From positions 1 to 44,637 of the forward strand of contig NZ_QDKQ01000032.1 in assembly GCF_003116815.1 (NCBI RefSeq): a DNA stretch of 44,637 nt, in the 5' to 3' direction. Positions 16,238 to 24,280 of this stretch are shown one piece after another. The position numbers and the translations under genes are program-made. Source of the DNA: Caulobacter endophyticus. Its GTDB lineage: Bacteria > Pseudomonadota > Alphaproteobacteria > Caulobacterales > Caulobacteraceae. How positions within the stretch are numbered: the first letter of the stretch is position 1; every line of letters starts with the position of its first letter. The notes under the pieces are model-generated. The model was given only the letters and a program-made list of their open reading frames with translations. It was not told the origin of the DNA and did no database searches.

Positions 16238-16305
16238 GCCCTCCTAGGGCGTTTCCTCCCAATTGACTCGGCCGCCTTCTTCTCCTGGAGGGCGGCTTTT
16301 CTTTT
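16238..16305 (+). ncRNA. Candidate trans-acting small RNA (~68 nt)
   Basis: Between the promoter above and the convergent Rieske gene lies a short transcript candidate without a reading frame. It opens with hairpin GCCCT-CCT-AGGGC (16238-16250), continues with single-stranded GTTTCCTCCC, and ends in a terminator whose stem is GCCGCC/GGCGGC (16271-16276/16291-16296) with the loop rich in CTTCTCC, followed by TTTTCTTTT. The two C/U-rich stretches are complementary to Shine-Dalgarno sequences, as in several alphaproteobacterial small RNAs that block translation. Expression is not shown by sequence; start and end are estimates. The stem is followed by T residues only on the plus strand, so it is not the terminator of the convergent operon. 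Confidence 0.5.
16271..16305 (+). terminator. Intrinsic terminator of the candidate small RNA
   Basis: GCCGCC (16271-16276) pairs with GGCGGC (16291-16296), then TTTTCTTTT. The T-tract polarity is for the plus strand. Confidence 0.7.
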
Positions 16306-16312
16306 GGGCGCG

Positions 16313-16699
16313 TCAGGCGGTGCGGATCCGCCCGTCCTCGACCCGCACCGGCCAGGACGTCAGGCGGCCGCCGGCGCAGGGTCCGCCCAGGCAGGCGCCG
16401 TTCTCGATCGAAAACACCGCTCCATGCCAGGAGCAGGCGATCATGCCGCCGTCCGGCGTCAGGTACTGATCGAGCGCTTGCGCCAGGGGCAGACCGGCGT
16501 GCGGGCAGCGGTCGACATAGCCGAACACCGCCTCGCCCCGCCGCACCACGAAGCCATGGAAGCGACAGGCTCCGATCTGCAGCACGTAGTTGCGCGCCGC
16601 CCCGTCGGCGATCAGGTCGAGCGAACCCAGGTTGACCCCGGCCGGCGTCGACCAGACCCGTCCAACCGCCTGGGCCTCCGGAGCGGCCTCCTGGCTCAA
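16313..16699 (-). CDS. Rieske [2Fe-2S] ferredoxin-type protein
   Basis: About 128 residues. Two Rieske motifs bind one [2Fe-2S] cluster: CPHAGLPLA (C-x-H) and CSWHGAVF (C-x-x-H), the layout of soluble ferredoxin components of non-haem oxygenases and of stand-alone Rieske proteins. There is no ATG in frame; the likely start is TTG 16699, which overlaps the stop of the upstream gene (TTGA), with GGTGGAG before it, so translation is coupled. As the last gene of the tyrosine-degradation operon it may supply electrons to an oxygenase or protect a metal site; no reductase is beside it, so its role is open. Confidence 0.8.
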   Translation of the reverse strand: MSQEAAPEAQAVGRVWSTPAGVNLGSLDLIADGAARNYVLQIGACRFHGFVVRRGEAVFGYVDRCPHAGLPLAQALDQYLTPDGGMIACSWHGAVFSIENGACLGGPCAGGRLTSWPVRVEDGRIRTA

Positions 16700-17703
16700 A
16701 CCCGCTCCACCTGCTGCTCGATGGCGCCGAAGATGGTGTGGCCCTTGGCGTCCTTCATCTCGATCCGGACCGTGTCGTCGCCCAGCAGAAACGGCGTCCT
16801 GGGTGCACCATGCAGGATCGTCTCGACCGTGCGCAGTTCGGCCAGGCAGGAATAGCCAAGACCGCCCTGCTCGATCGGCTTGCCCGGACCGCCGTCGGCG
16901 TCGCGGTTGCTGACCGTGCCCGAGCCCACGATCGTGCCGGCCGCCAGGGCGCGGGTCTTGGCCGCGTGGGCCACCAGGGTCCCGAAATCGAAGGTCATGT
17001 CGACGCCGGCGTCGGCCTTGCCGAAGTCCTTGCCGTTCAGCTCGATCAGCAGCGCGCCATGCAGCTTGCCATCTTTCCACGCCTCGCCGAGCGCGGCCGG
17101 CGACACCGCCACCGGCGAGAAGGCGCTGGCCGGCTTGGACTGCACGAAGCCGAAGCCCTTGGCCAGCTCGGCGGGGATCAGGTTGCGCAAGCTGACGTCG
17201 TTGCACAGCATCACCAGCCGGATAGCCGCCAGGGCCTCTTCCCGGCTGGCGCCCAGCGGCACGTCGCCGACGATCACCGCCACCTCGCCCTCCAGGTCGC
17301 AGCCCCAGGCCGCGTCGGCCAGGGGGATGGTGTCGCGGGGGCTGAGGAACCCGTCAGACGCGCCCTGATACATCAGGGGATCGGTCCAGAAGCTGTCGGG
17401 CATCTCGGCCCCGCGCGCCTTGCGCACCAGCTGCACGTGATTGACGTAGGCGCTGCCGTCCACCCACTGGTAGGCGCGCGGCAGGGGGCTCAAGGCATCG
17501 TGCTCGTGGAAACGCTCCTTGGGCACGCCGCCGTGCTCCAGGCTCTCGGCCAGCCCGCGCAGCAGCGGCTCGCAGCGCTCCCAGTCGTCGAGCGCGGCCT
17601 GCAGCGTCGGCGCGATCGTTCCGGCGTCGGTGCACCAGGCCACGTCGTTCGACACCACGACCAGCCGGCCGTCGCGGCCGCCCTTCAGAGACGCGAGCTT
17701 CAT
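16696..17703 (-). CDS. Fumarylacetoacetate hydrolase family protein
   Basis: A 335-residue cytosolic enzyme of the FAH superfamily. The metal-binding glutamates are in LEGEVAVIVGD and the catalytic region contains LCNDVSLRNLIP and FGFVQSKPASAFSPVA, with SGTVSNRD near the C-terminus. In this operon it most likely hydrolyses fumarylacetoacetate to fumarate and acetoacetate, the last step of tyrosine breakdown; it belongs to the shorter bacterial form rather than the ~420-residue eukaryotic one. Start ATG 17703, 25 bases downstream of hmgA. Overlaps the Rieske gene at its end. Confidence 0.88.
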   Translation of the reverse strand: MKLASLKGGRDGRLVVVSNDVAWCTDAGTIAPTLQAALDDWERCEPLLRGLAESLEHGGVPKERFHEHDALSPLPRAYQWVDGSAYVNHVQLVRKARGAEMPDSFWTDPLMYQGASDGFLSPRDTIPLADAAWGCDLEGEVAVIVGDVPLGASREEALAAIRLVMLCNDVSLRNLIPAELAKGFGFVQSKPASAFSPVAVSPAALGEAWKDGKLHGALLIELNGKDFGKADAGVDMTFDFGTLVAHAAKTRALAAGTIVGSGTVSNRDADGGPGKPIEQGGLGYSCLAELRTVETILHGAPRTPFLLGDDTVRIEMKDAKGHTIFGAIEQQVERV

Positions 17704-17728
17704 TCGGCGCTTCCTCTTCTTGTTCTGG

Positions 17729-19006
17729 TTACGGCAGGCGGGCCTTAGGGAACCCGTCCCAGCACGCGTCATAGTCGGCCTGAAGCGCGCGATGCTCCAG
17801 CGCGAACTTCGTCGGCGCGATCACCCAGCGGCTCTCGAACATGAATGCCAGGGTGTTGTCGATCTTGTGCGGCCCCAGTTCGGCGTCCGTCGCCTTGCGG
17901 TGGCTGGCCACATCCGGTCCGTGATCGCTCATGCAATTGTGCAGACTGGCGCCGCCGGGGGCGAAGCCGCCCTCCTTGGCGTCGTAGGCGCCATGCACCA
18001 GCCCCATGAACTCGCTCATCACGTTGCGGTGGAACCAGGGCGGGCGGAAGGTGTGCTCGGCCACCATCCAGCGCGGCGGGAAGATCACGAAGTCCACATT
18101 GGCCGTGCCCGGCGTGTCGCTGGGCGAGGTCAGCACCGTGAAGATCGACGGGTCGGGATGGTCGTAGCTGACCGTGTTGATGGTGTTGAAGCGCGCCAGG
18201 TCATAGCGGTACGGCGCGAGGTTGCCGTGCCAGGCCACGACGTCGAGCGGGCTATGATCCCACTGCGCGCTCCAGAGCTTGCCCTGGAACTTCTGGATCA
18301 CCTGGGTCGGCGCATCCACGTCCTCGAAGGCGGCTACGGGCGTCTCGAAGTCGCGCGGGTTGGCCAGGCCGTTGGAGCCGATCGGCCCCAGTTCCGGCAG
18401 GCGCAGGGCCGCACCGAAGTTCTCGCAGACATAGCCGCGCGAAGGCCCCTCGACCTCGACCCGGAAACGCACGCCGCGCGGGATCACCGCGATGTGGCCG
18501 GGGCCAGCTTTCAGGCGCCCCATCTCGGTCACCAGGGTCAGCACGCCCTGCTGCGGCACGATCAGAAGCTCGCCGTCGGCGTCGTAGAACACCCGGTCCT
18601 TCATCGAGGCGTTGGCGAGATACAGGTGCACGCCCATGCCGGCCTGAGTCGCCACGTCGCCGTTGCCCGCCAGGGTGACCAGGCCGTCGACGAAGTCGGT
18701 CGGCTCGGCCGGGATTTCGATCGGGCTCCAGCGCAGTCGGTTGGGCGTCACCGGGCCGTCGAATGCGCTGGTCAGCCTTGGCTGATTGTAGGGCCTGTAG
18801 GGCCCGTGACCGGCGCTGGGCCGCAGGCGGTAGAGCCAGCTCCTGCGGTTCTCGTGCCTGGGCGCGGTGAAGGCTGTGCCCGACAGCTGCTCGGCATAGA
18901 GGCCGAACGGCACGTGCTGCGGCGAGTTCTGTCCGACCGGCAGGGCGCCGGCCACAACCTCGGTCGCGAAGTGGGCGCCGAAGCCGGTCTGGTAGCGGAG
19001 GTCCAT
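17729..19006 (-). CDS. hmgA: Homogentisate 1,2-dioxygenase
   Basis: A 425-residue cupin-type, Fe(II)-dependent dioxygenase that opens the homogentisate ring to maleylacetoacetate. The start is ATG 19006 with GAGAGGGGC upstream, giving [17 protein letters not shown] as in bacterial HmgA; upstream in-frame sequence is not conserved. The iron-site segment near residue 330 reads [21 protein letters not shown] and is followed by [10 protein letters not shown], matching the His-Glu-His ligation region. It lies between hppD (158-base gap holding a palindromic repeat) and the fumarylacetoacetase gene. Confidence 0.96.
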   Translation of the reverse strand: MDLRYQTGFGAHFATEVVAGALPVGQNSPQHVPFGLYAEQLSGTAFTAPRHENRRSWLYRLRPSAGHGPYRPYNQPRLTSAFDGPVTPNRLRWSPIEIPAEPTDFVDGLVTLAGNGDVATQAGMGVHLYLANASMKDRVFYDADGELLIVPQQGVLTLVTEMGRLKAGPGHIAVIPRGVRFRVEVEGPSRGYVCENFGAALRLPELGPIGSNGLANPRDFETPVAAFEDVDAPTQVIQKFQGKLWSAQWDHSPLDVVAWHGNLAPYRYDLARFNTINTVSYDHPDPSIFTVLTSPSDTPGTANVDFVIFPPRWMVAEHTFRPPWFHRNVMSEFMGLVHGAYDAKEGGFAPGGASLHNCMSDHGPDVASHRKATDAELGPHKIDNTLAFMFESRWVIAPTKFALEHRALQADYDACWDGFPKARLP

Positions 19007-19070
19007 CGACGCCCCTCTCGAACTTTCAGGTCCAACTAGATCGCCATCCCGGACGGCCTGCAAGGCCGAT

Positions 19071-19111
19071 CCGGGGACCCAGAGGCGGTGCGCATGGCCC
19101 CTGGGCCCCGG
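19071..19111. repeat. Palindromic intergenic repeat (GGGACCCAGAGGC family)
   Basis: CCGGGG (19071-19076) pairs with CCCCGG (19106-19111) and CCCAG (19078-19082) with CTGGG (19101-19105), forming a hairpin between hmgA and hppD. It shares GGGACCCAGAGGC with the larger element at 26959-27099, so both belong to one dispersed repeat family. Confidence 0.6.
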
Positions 19112-19164
19112 CTCTTCGCGCCGCGCGCTAAGGCCGGGATAACGGCTGAGAAGATCGGCGACGC

Positions 19165-20226
19165 CTACGCGTCGACCGTGATCACGCCACGGCGGATCTG
19201 GTCCAGCTCGATGCTCTCGAACAGGGCCTGGAAGTTGCCGTTGCCGAAACCCTCGTTGCCCTTGCGCTGGATGATCTCGAAGAAGATCGGCCCGAACAGG
19301 TTCTCGGTGAAGATCTGCAGCAGCAGGCCCTCGTCGCCGACATTGCCGTCGATCAGGATACGGTTCCTGCGCAGGCGCTCCAGGTCCTCGCCATGGCCGG
19401 GCACGCGCTTGTCGACCAACTCGTAGTAGGTCTCGATGGTGTCCTGCAGCTTCACGCCGCGGGCGCGCAGACGCTCGACCGTATCGTAGATATTCTCCGT
19501 CGTCAGGGCCAGGTGCTGGATGCCCTCGCCATTGTACTGGCGGATGAATTCCTCGATCTGGCTCTTGTCATCCTGGCTTTCGTTCAGCGGAATGCGGATG
19601 GCCTTGTCGGGCGCGATCATCGCCTGGCTGAACAGGCCGGTCGCCTGGCCCTTGATATCGAAATACTTCTGCTCCTCGAAGCCGAATACCTGATTGTAGA
19701 AGGTCGACCAGGTGCGCATCTGGCCGCGCTTGACGTTGTGGGTCAGGTGGTCGAGCAGATCGAGGCCCACCGAGTTGGCGGCCTCGGCCTGCTCGGCGCC
19801 CAGCACCGGCATCCAGGCCTCGTAGATGCTTCCCTCGCCTTCGACGAGATAGAGCAAGGATCCGCCGATGCCTTCCAGCACCTTGCCCCCCTCACCCAGC
19901 ACTGATCGGCTGGCGTCGGCGGCCTTCGCCCCGCGCTTCAGCGCGTCTTCGAAGGCTTGGCTGGCGTTGTCGACGCGGAAGGCCATGCCGTTGGCCGACG
20001 GGCCGTGTTCGGCGCGGAAGTCGGCGACCTGTCCGGCGGCCTCCTCGTTGACCAGCAAGTTGATGCGGCCCTGCTTGTAACGGGTCACGGCCTTGGTCGG
20101 ATGGGTGCTGGCGGGCACGAAGCCCAACTGCTCGATGATCGCCTTCATCGCCGCCGGATCGGGGCTGGTGAATTCGACGAACTCGAAGCCGTTCAGGCCG
20201 AGGGGGTTTTCGGGCGTGACGGGCAT
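19165..20226 (-). CDS. hppD: 4-Hydroxyphenylpyruvate dioxygenase
   Basis: A 353-residue Fe(II) dioxygenase with two vicinal-oxygen-chelate domains, converting 4-hydroxyphenylpyruvate to homogentisate. The 2-His-1-Glu iron site is visible in the C-terminal domain: [17 protein letters not shown] and [15 protein letters not shown]. Length and the final [20 protein letters not shown] helix are typical of the bacterial enzyme. Preceded 30 bases upstream by the aminotransferase gene, so both are probably one transcript under the GGGTCAT-type operator further up. Confidence 0.97.
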   Translation of the reverse strand: MPVTPENPLGLNGFEFVEFTSPDPAAMKAIIEQLGFVPASTHPTKAVTRYKQGRINLLVNEEAAGQVADFRAEHGPSANGMAFRVDNASQAFEDALKRGAKAADASRSVLGEGGKVLEGIGGSLLYLVEGEGSIYEAWMPVLGAEQAEAANSVGLDLLDHLTHNVKRGQMRTWSTFYNQVFGFEEQKYFDIKGQATGLFSQAMIAPDKAIRIPLNESQDDKSQIEEFIRQYNGEGIQHLALTTENIYDTVERLRARGVKLQDTIETYYELVDKRVPGHGEDLERLRRNRILIDGNVGDEGLLLQIFTENLFGPIFFEIIQRKGNEGFGNGNFQALFESIELDQIRRGVITVDA

Positions 20227-20256
20227 GCGGGCCTCCCTAAGGCTCGTTGTAGTTGG

Positions 20257-21372
20257 TTATGGAACCAGCGCGGCCGGCAGGCCGGCGATCAGGCGGTCGT
20301 TGTCGGCCGGCCGGCCGATGGTGATGCGCACCCAGCCGCCCTTGACGGGCGTCGGCCGGACGATGAGCCCTTCGTGCAACAAACGCATGGCGGTGGCTTC
20401 CGGACCGGCCGGCGTGCGCAGGAAGACGAAATTGGCCTCCGAGCGGGTGTATTCGACGCCCATCTCGTCCAGCGCCGCCTCGACGCGGGCGCGCTCGGAC
20501 AGGGTCAGGGCGACGGTCGAGGCCAGGTGCTCGCGATCGTCCCAGGCGGCCAGGGCGGCGGCCTGGCTGACGGCGGTGACGTTGAACGGCGGACGCAGGC
20601 GGTCGAGATAGGCGATCAGCTCTTCGCTCGACGCGATCCCGTAGCCCACGCGCATGCCGGCCAGGCCATAGGCCTTGGAGAAGGTGCGCGCGGCGATCCA
20701 CGGTCCGCCCCAGGCCTCCAGCACGGCCAGCATGTCGTAGGCTTCATAATACTCCCGATAGGCCTCGTCGACGAACACCAGGGTGGTCTTCGGGGTGGCG
20801 GCCAGCACGGTCTCTACGGCTTCCTTGGAGAGAGCGTTGCCGGTCGGGTTGTTGGGCGTGCAGAGGATCAGCAGCTTGGGGCCCAGCGCGGCCGCCGCGG
20901 CCACGGCCGGGACGTCGAGGTCGAAATTGGCCAGGCGCGGCACATCTACGATCCTGGCCTCGGCGCAGCGGGCGAAGATGTCGTGGGCCGGGAAGGTCGG
21001 CGAGGAGAGCAGGATCTCATCACCCGGCGCCAGCACGGCGCGGAATACGTAGTCGATCAGGGCTTCCGACCCCGGGGACACCAGGAGGCGATCCGACGAC
21101 ACCCCAAGGCGCTGGCCGATAGCCGCGCGCAGGGTCTCGCAATAGGGGTCGGGATAGATCTGCGGCTCGGCCACGGCGGCCATCACCGCGTCGGCGACCT
21201 TGGGACTGGCGCCCAGCAGGTTCTCGTTGCTGGCCAGCTTGGCGAAGTCGGTCAGGCCCGTGCGCCGACCGGCCTCGGCCAGGGTCATGCCGGCCTTGTA
21301 GGCCACGACGCCGTCGAGCGCGGCGCGCATGGGCGTCTGAGGAGCCTTGGGCTTGCGATCGAGAACCAGCAT
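20257..21372 (-). CDS. Aromatic amino acid / histidinol-phosphate-type aminotransferase
   Basis: A 371-residue class I/II PLP enzyme. The Schiff-base lysine is in TFSKAYGLAGMRVGYG; other marks are LASNENLLGASP at the N-terminus, CTPNNPTGN and FVDEAYREYY. HisC-like proteins with this signature often transaminate tyrosine or phenylalanine; since the next genes use 4-hydroxyphenylpyruvate, it is inferred to convert tyrosine to that keto acid. A HisC paralogue specific for histidinol phosphate cannot be excluded from sequence alone. Starts at ATG 21372. Confidence 0.88.
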   Translation of the reverse strand: MLVLDRKPKAPQTPMRAALDGVVAYKAGMTLAEAGRRTGLTDFAKLASNENLLGASPKVADAVMAAVAEPQIYPDPYCETLRAAIGQRLGVSSDRLLVSPGSEALIDYVFRAVLAPGDEILLSSPTFPAHDIFARCAEARIVDVPRLANFDLDVPAVAAAAALGPKLLILCTPNNPTGNALSKEAVETVLAATPKTTLVFVDEAYREYYEAYDMLAVLEAWGGPWIAARTFSKAYGLAGMRVGYGIASSEELIAYLDRLRPPFNVTAVSQAAALAAWDDREHLASTVALTLSERARVEAALDEMGVEYTRSEANFVFLRTPAGPEATAMRLLHEGLIVRPTPVKGGWVRITIGRPADNDRLIAGLPAALVP

Positions 21373-21465
21373 GACGGCCGCTCCGGGAGTCGGGAGATAT
21401 GGACGTCAGGATAGGTCAGGCGCAGAGACGCGTTGTAGCGATTGTGACCGACGAAGATGTTCATA

Positions 21466-21482
21466 GGGTCATTTTATGACCC
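21466..21482. promoter_or_regulatory. Lrp/AsnC-type operator candidate
   Basis: GGGTCAT-TTT-ATGACCC is a perfect inverted repeat with 7-bp arms, about 95 bases upstream of the aminotransferase ATG and between it and the Lrp-family gene. Size and spacing suit an Lrp/AsnC dimer site. It is AT-rich in the middle, unlike its surroundings. Confidence 0.6.
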
Positions 21483-21600
21483 AGAACTATGAGATGCCGC
21501 CACGCCTGAAGCCGCTTCCCTCGCTCTTGCGGCGGGCCCATGCCGGCCGCTGCTCATATGCGGACGAACTCGAAAGGTCTGAGCAGGCTGAACGATGGAT

Positions 21601-21619
21601 CCTGGGCACAAGGCCCAGG
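21601..21619. repeat. Intergenic palindrome CCTGGGC-N5-GCCCAGG
   Basis: CCTGGGC (21601-21607) and GCCCAGG (21613-21619) flank ACAAG, downstream of the Lrp gene (on its strand). The sequence resembles the ends of the GGGACCCAG palindrome family; it could end Lrp transcription but lacks a T-run. The rest of 21373-21658 holds only the Lrp-type operator. Confidence 0.45.
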
Positions 21620-21658
21620 AAGGCGCTCCACGGTGGTGATCTCCCGAGCGTTCGAACG

Positions 21659-22129
21659 CTATTCCAGGTAATCCAACGGCAGCGCCGTGGAGTCCTTGAT
21701 CGTCTCAAGCACGAAGCTGGACTGGATGTCCTTTACCGCCGGCATCTTCAGCAGGCGCTTCATCGTGAACTCGGCATAGGCGTCGAGGTTCGGCGCCACC
21801 ACCCGCAGCAGGTAGTCATAGCTGCCGGTCATGGCGTGGCAGCCCACCACCATCGGCTCGCGCAGGATGGCCTCCTTAAAGGCCTCCGCAGCGGCTTCGT
21901 TGTGGCGGTCGACCGCGACCTCGACATAGGCCAACAGATCCAGCTTGGCCTTGCGCCGGTCCAGCAGCGCCACATAGCCGCTGATCAGGCCCGCGGCCTC
22001 CAGCTGCTTGACGCGGCGCAGGCAGGGGCTGGCCGACAGCCCTACCCGCTCGGCCAGCTCGACGTTCGTGACCCCGCTGTCGTGCTGCAGGACGTCGAGG
22101 ATCTTCTTGTCGGTGCGGGTGAGCTTCAT
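21659..22129 (-). CDS. Lrp/AsnC-family transcriptional regulator
   Basis: A 156-residue regulator. The N-terminal helix-turn-helix is LTRTDKKILDVLQHDSGVTNVELAERVGLSASPCLRRVKQLE, the C-terminal RAM ligand domain is GYVALLDRRKAKLDLLAYVEVAV...GSYDYLLRVVAPNLDAYAEF. Such proteins sense amino acids as octamers. Adjacent and on the same strand as the tyrosine-degradation genes, it is the likely tyrosine-responsive activator or repressor and could bind the 21466-21482 palindrome. Start ATG 22129. Confidence 0.92.
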   Translation of the reverse strand: MKLTRTDKKILDVLQHDSGVTNVELAERVGLSASPCLRRVKQLEAAGLISGYVALLDRRKAKLDLLAYVEVAVDRHNEAAAEAFKEAILREPMVVGCHAMTGSYDYLLRVVAPNLDAYAEFTMKRLLKMPAVKDIQSSFVLETIKDSTALPLDYLE

Positions 22130-22179
22130 CGTGACCGGATCAGGTGATTTACCGGCACTATATGACGAGTTCGCGCTGT

Positions 22180-22205
22180 GATCCTCCCCTAGAAGGGGGA
22201 GCATC
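22180..22205. repeat. CTCCCC/GGGGAG palindromic element
   Basis: CTCCCC (22184-22189) pairs with GGGGAG (22196-22201), with GAT...ATC flanks one mismatch further out. It belongs to a set of similar elements at 3810-3831 and, as half-sites, near 721 and 44517 in this window. Confidence 0.5.
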
Positions 22206-22218
22206 TGGAAAAGCAAAA

Positions 22219-22242
22219 CGCCCGGGGCAGAGACCCCGGGCG
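22219..22242 (-). terminator. Rho-independent terminator of ftsZ
   Basis: CGCCCGGGG (22219-22227) pairs perfectly with CCCCGGGCG (22234-22242) over a 6-base loop; on the minus strand it is followed by TTTTGCTTTT. Between it and the ftsZ stop lie three copies of TTACGCTT. Confidence 0.85.
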
Positions 22243-22249
22243 CTTCGAC

Positions 22250-22276
22250 TTACGCTTTACGCTTACTGTTACGCTT
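22250..22276. repeat. Three TTACGCTT copies in the ftsZ 3' region
   Basis: TTACGCTT occurs at 22250-22257, 22257-22264 and 22269-22276, the last two followed by ACTG. They lie between the ftsZ stop and terminator; meaning unknown. Confidence 0.5.
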
Positions 22277-22295
22277 ACTGGTACTAACTCGACTT

Positions 22296-23849
22296 TCAGT
22301 TGGCCAAGCGACGCAGGAACGACGGGATCTCCAGATCCTCGCCGTCGTCGGCCTGGGGCGGATCGATCGGCTGCAGTTGCGGGCGGGCCGAACCCGTCTG
22401 GCGGGCCTGCGGCTGCGGAGCCGGCTCGTAGCGTTGCTGGCGACCGCCGCCGAACAGGCTCATCCAGCCGCCGCTCTTCTGCTGACGGCGATCCTCGTAG
22501 TGATCGCTGTACAGCGGCTCGTCATCGGCCTCGGCGACCATCGGGTCGACGATGCGGGTGACGCGCGGCGCCGGGGCCGGCTCATAGACCGGTTCCGGCT
22601 CGTAGGCGGCTTCCGGCTGGGCGTAGAGGTCGGCCTGGGCGTGCGGCTGCGGAGCCGGCTCGTAGGCCGGTTCCGGGTAGGCCATGGTCGTCGGACGCTC
22701 GATCGGGCGGGCTTCGTAGCGCGCGCCCGGGCGGATTTCCGGCTGGGCCGGAGCCTGGGCGACCGGCTGAGGGGCCGGGGCGGGCTGCGGAGCCGGTTGC
22801 GGCGCGGGACGCGAGGTCTCGGCCAGCAGCGGCGGAGCGTGAGTGTTGCGGGCGGCCGGCTTGGGCTCGATCTGCTGGATCGAGGCGCCGTCCATGCCGG
22901 TGGCGACCACCGACACGCGGATCACGCCATCCAGCGACGGATCGAAGGCCGCGCCGAAGATGATGTTGGCTTCCGCGTCGACCTGGTCCGAGATCGCGTT
23001 GGCGGCCTCGTCCACTTCGAGCAGAGTCATGTCCATGCCGCCGGTCACGTTGACCAGCACGGCCTTGGCGCCCTTCAGCGACACTTCGTCGAGCAGCGGG
23101 TTGGCGATGGCGTTCTGAGCAGCCATCAGAGCGCGGTCTTCGCCGGTGCCCTCGCCGGTGCCCATCATCGCCTTGCCCATCTCGGTCATGACCGTGCGGA
23201 CGTCGGCGAAGTCGAGGTTGATCAGGCCCGGCAGCACCATCAGGTCGGTGATCGAGCGGACGCCCGAGTGCAGCACCTGGTCGGCCATGCCGAAGGCTTC
23301 GGCGAAGGTCGTGCGTTCGTTGGCGACGCGGAACAGGTTCTGGTTCGGGATGACGATCAGGGTGTCGACGTAGCGCTGCAGCTCCTGGATGCCGGCGTCG
23401 GCCAGGCGCATGCGGTGACGGCCTTCGAAGTGGAAGGGCTTGGTCACCACGCCGACGGTCAGGATGCCGCGCTCGCGGGCGCACTTGGCGATGATCGGGG
23501 CCGCGCCGGTGCCGGTGCCGCCGCCCATGCCGGCGGTGATGAACACCATGTGGGCGCCTTCCAAGTGCTCGCCGATCTCGGGGAAGCTTTCCTCGGCGGC
23601 GCTCATGCCCACTTCGGGGTGCGCGCCGGCGCCCAGGCCCTGCGTGATCTGCACGCCGAGCTGGATGCGACGGTCGGTCTTGGCGAACTGAAGCTGCTGG
23701 GCGTCGGTGTTGGCGACGACGAACTCGACACCTTCGAGGCCCGCCTCGATCATGTTGTTCACGGCGTTGCCGCCAGCGCCGCCGACCCCAAAGACCACGA
23801 TACGCGGCTTCAGCTCGGTGGTGCGCGGCGCCGAAAGTGAAATAGCCAT
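22296..23849 (-). CDS. ftsZ: Cell division protein FtsZ
   Basis: A 517-residue tubulin-like GTPase that polymerises at midcell. The GTP-binding loop GGGTGTG is at residues 109-115, the N-terminal [13 protein letters not shown] at 21-33, and the T7 synergy loop NLDFAD at 211-216. After residue ~330 comes a long Pro/Gln/Ala/Glu-rich intrinsically disordered linker, longer than in E. coli and characteristic of Caulobacter, then the conserved C-terminal peptide [12 protein letters not shown] that binds FtsA and other partners. It is transcribed from its own promoter region (23850-24280), which has a CtrA box, two GANTC sites and an 8-bp inverted repeat, and it ends at its own terminator. Confidence 0.98.
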   Translation of the reverse strand: MAISLSAPRTTELKPRIVVFGVGGAGGNAVNNMIEAGLEGVEFVVANTDAQQLQFAKTDRRIQLGVQITQGLGAGAHPEVGMSAAEESFPEIGEHLEGAHMVFITAGMGGGTGTGAAPIIAKCARERGILTVGVVTKPFHFEGRHRMRLADAGIQELQRYVDTLIVIPNQNLFRVANERTTFAEAFGMADQVLHSGVRSITDLMVLPGLINLDFADVRTVMTEMGKAMMGTGEGTGEDRALMAAQNAIANPLLDEVSLKGAKAVLVNVTGGMDMTLLEVDEAANAISDQVDAEANIIFGAAFDPSLDGVIRVSVVATGMDGASIQQIEPKPAARNTHAPPLLAETSRPAPQPAPQPAPAPQPVAQAPAQPEIRPGARYEARPIERPTTMAYPEPAYEPAPQPHAQADLYAQPEAAYEPEPVYEPAPAPRVTRIVDPMVAEADDEPLYSDHYEDRRQQKSGGWMSLFGGGRQQRYEPAPQPQARQTGSARPQLQPIDPPQADDGEDLEIPSFLRRLAN

Positions 23850-23943
23850 GGGGACCCTCGCGTCCTTACGCCGAATTCGTCAAATGAACCGACCGCAAGC
23901 CGGTAACGCCTCGACGATCGGGTTAACAGAACAACCACCATCG

Positions 23944-23958
23944 TTAACTGGCGGTTAA
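23944..23958. promoter_or_regulatory. CtrA box upstream of ftsZ (TTAA-N7-TTAA)
   Basis: TTAA (23944-23947), seven bases CTGGCGG, TTAA (23955-23958): an exact full CtrA recognition sequence, ~100 bases upstream of the ftsZ ATG. In C. crescentus CtrA represses ftsZ in swarmer cells; the same is inferred here. A further GTTAAC half-site lies ~20 bases closer to the gene. Confidence 0.8.
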
Positions 23959-23969
23959 AGCCATAATCT

Positions 23970-23974
23970 GAGTC
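23970..23974. promoter_or_regulatory. GANTC (CcrM) site in ftsZ promoter
   Basis: GAGTC next to the CtrA box. In Caulobacter, CcrM adenine methylation of GANTC sites in this promoter is known to increase ftsZ transcription. Confidence 0.65.
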
Positions 23975-24027
23975 GGCTGCAGGTCGATCCCGCTTACAGG
24001 GAAAAAAGCGAGTTATCCAAAGGAATT

Positions 24028-24052
24028 GCTTGGAACTCCTTGGTTTCCAAGC
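24028..24052. promoter_or_regulatory. 8-bp inverted repeat upstream of ftsZ
   Basis: GCTTGGAA (24028-24035) and TTCCAAGC (24045-24052) flank a 9-base spacer, ~180-200 bases upstream of the ATG. I know of no regulator for it; operator or RNA structure. Confidence 0.45.
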
Positions 24053-24112
24053 TGGGCCGGAACGGCCGTGCGGCGGAACGCCGCTGGCCTGTTTTTTGCG
24101 TCCAACCCCTCG

Positions 24113-24117
24113 GATTC
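24113..24117. promoter_or_regulatory. Second GANTC site upstream of ftsZ
   Basis: GATTC, about 265 bases from the ftsZ ATG. With the site at 23970 it gives two possible CcrM sites in this region. The rest of 23850-24280 holds no gene. Confidence 0.5.
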
Positions 24118-24226
24118 GGGGGCGCGAAACTACACTGTTTGGCCATTCAGGCACTTAGAAAGTTAAATGACAGGGTTAATTCACCCATCGCGCGAGCCAA
24201 GGTGATTTGGTCCAGACGCACGAAAA

Positions 24227-24250
24227 CGCCCCGCCCTTTCGGGCGAGGCG
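24227..24250 (-). terminator. Terminator of the ftsQ-ftsA unit
   Basis: CGCCCCGCCC (24227-24236) pairs with GGGCGAGGCG (24241-24250, one wobble) over a TTTC loop; on the minus strand the stem is followed by TTTTC. It separates ftsQA transcription from the ftsZ promoter. Confidence 0.8.
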
Positions 24251-24280
24251 CTGACTATTTCTCACAATGAGACGAGGGCG

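Noticed and set aside
16271..16305. Terminator of the Rieske/tyrosine operon (minus strand)
   Set aside because: The T-tract follows the stem only on the plus strand, so it belongs to a rightward transcript.
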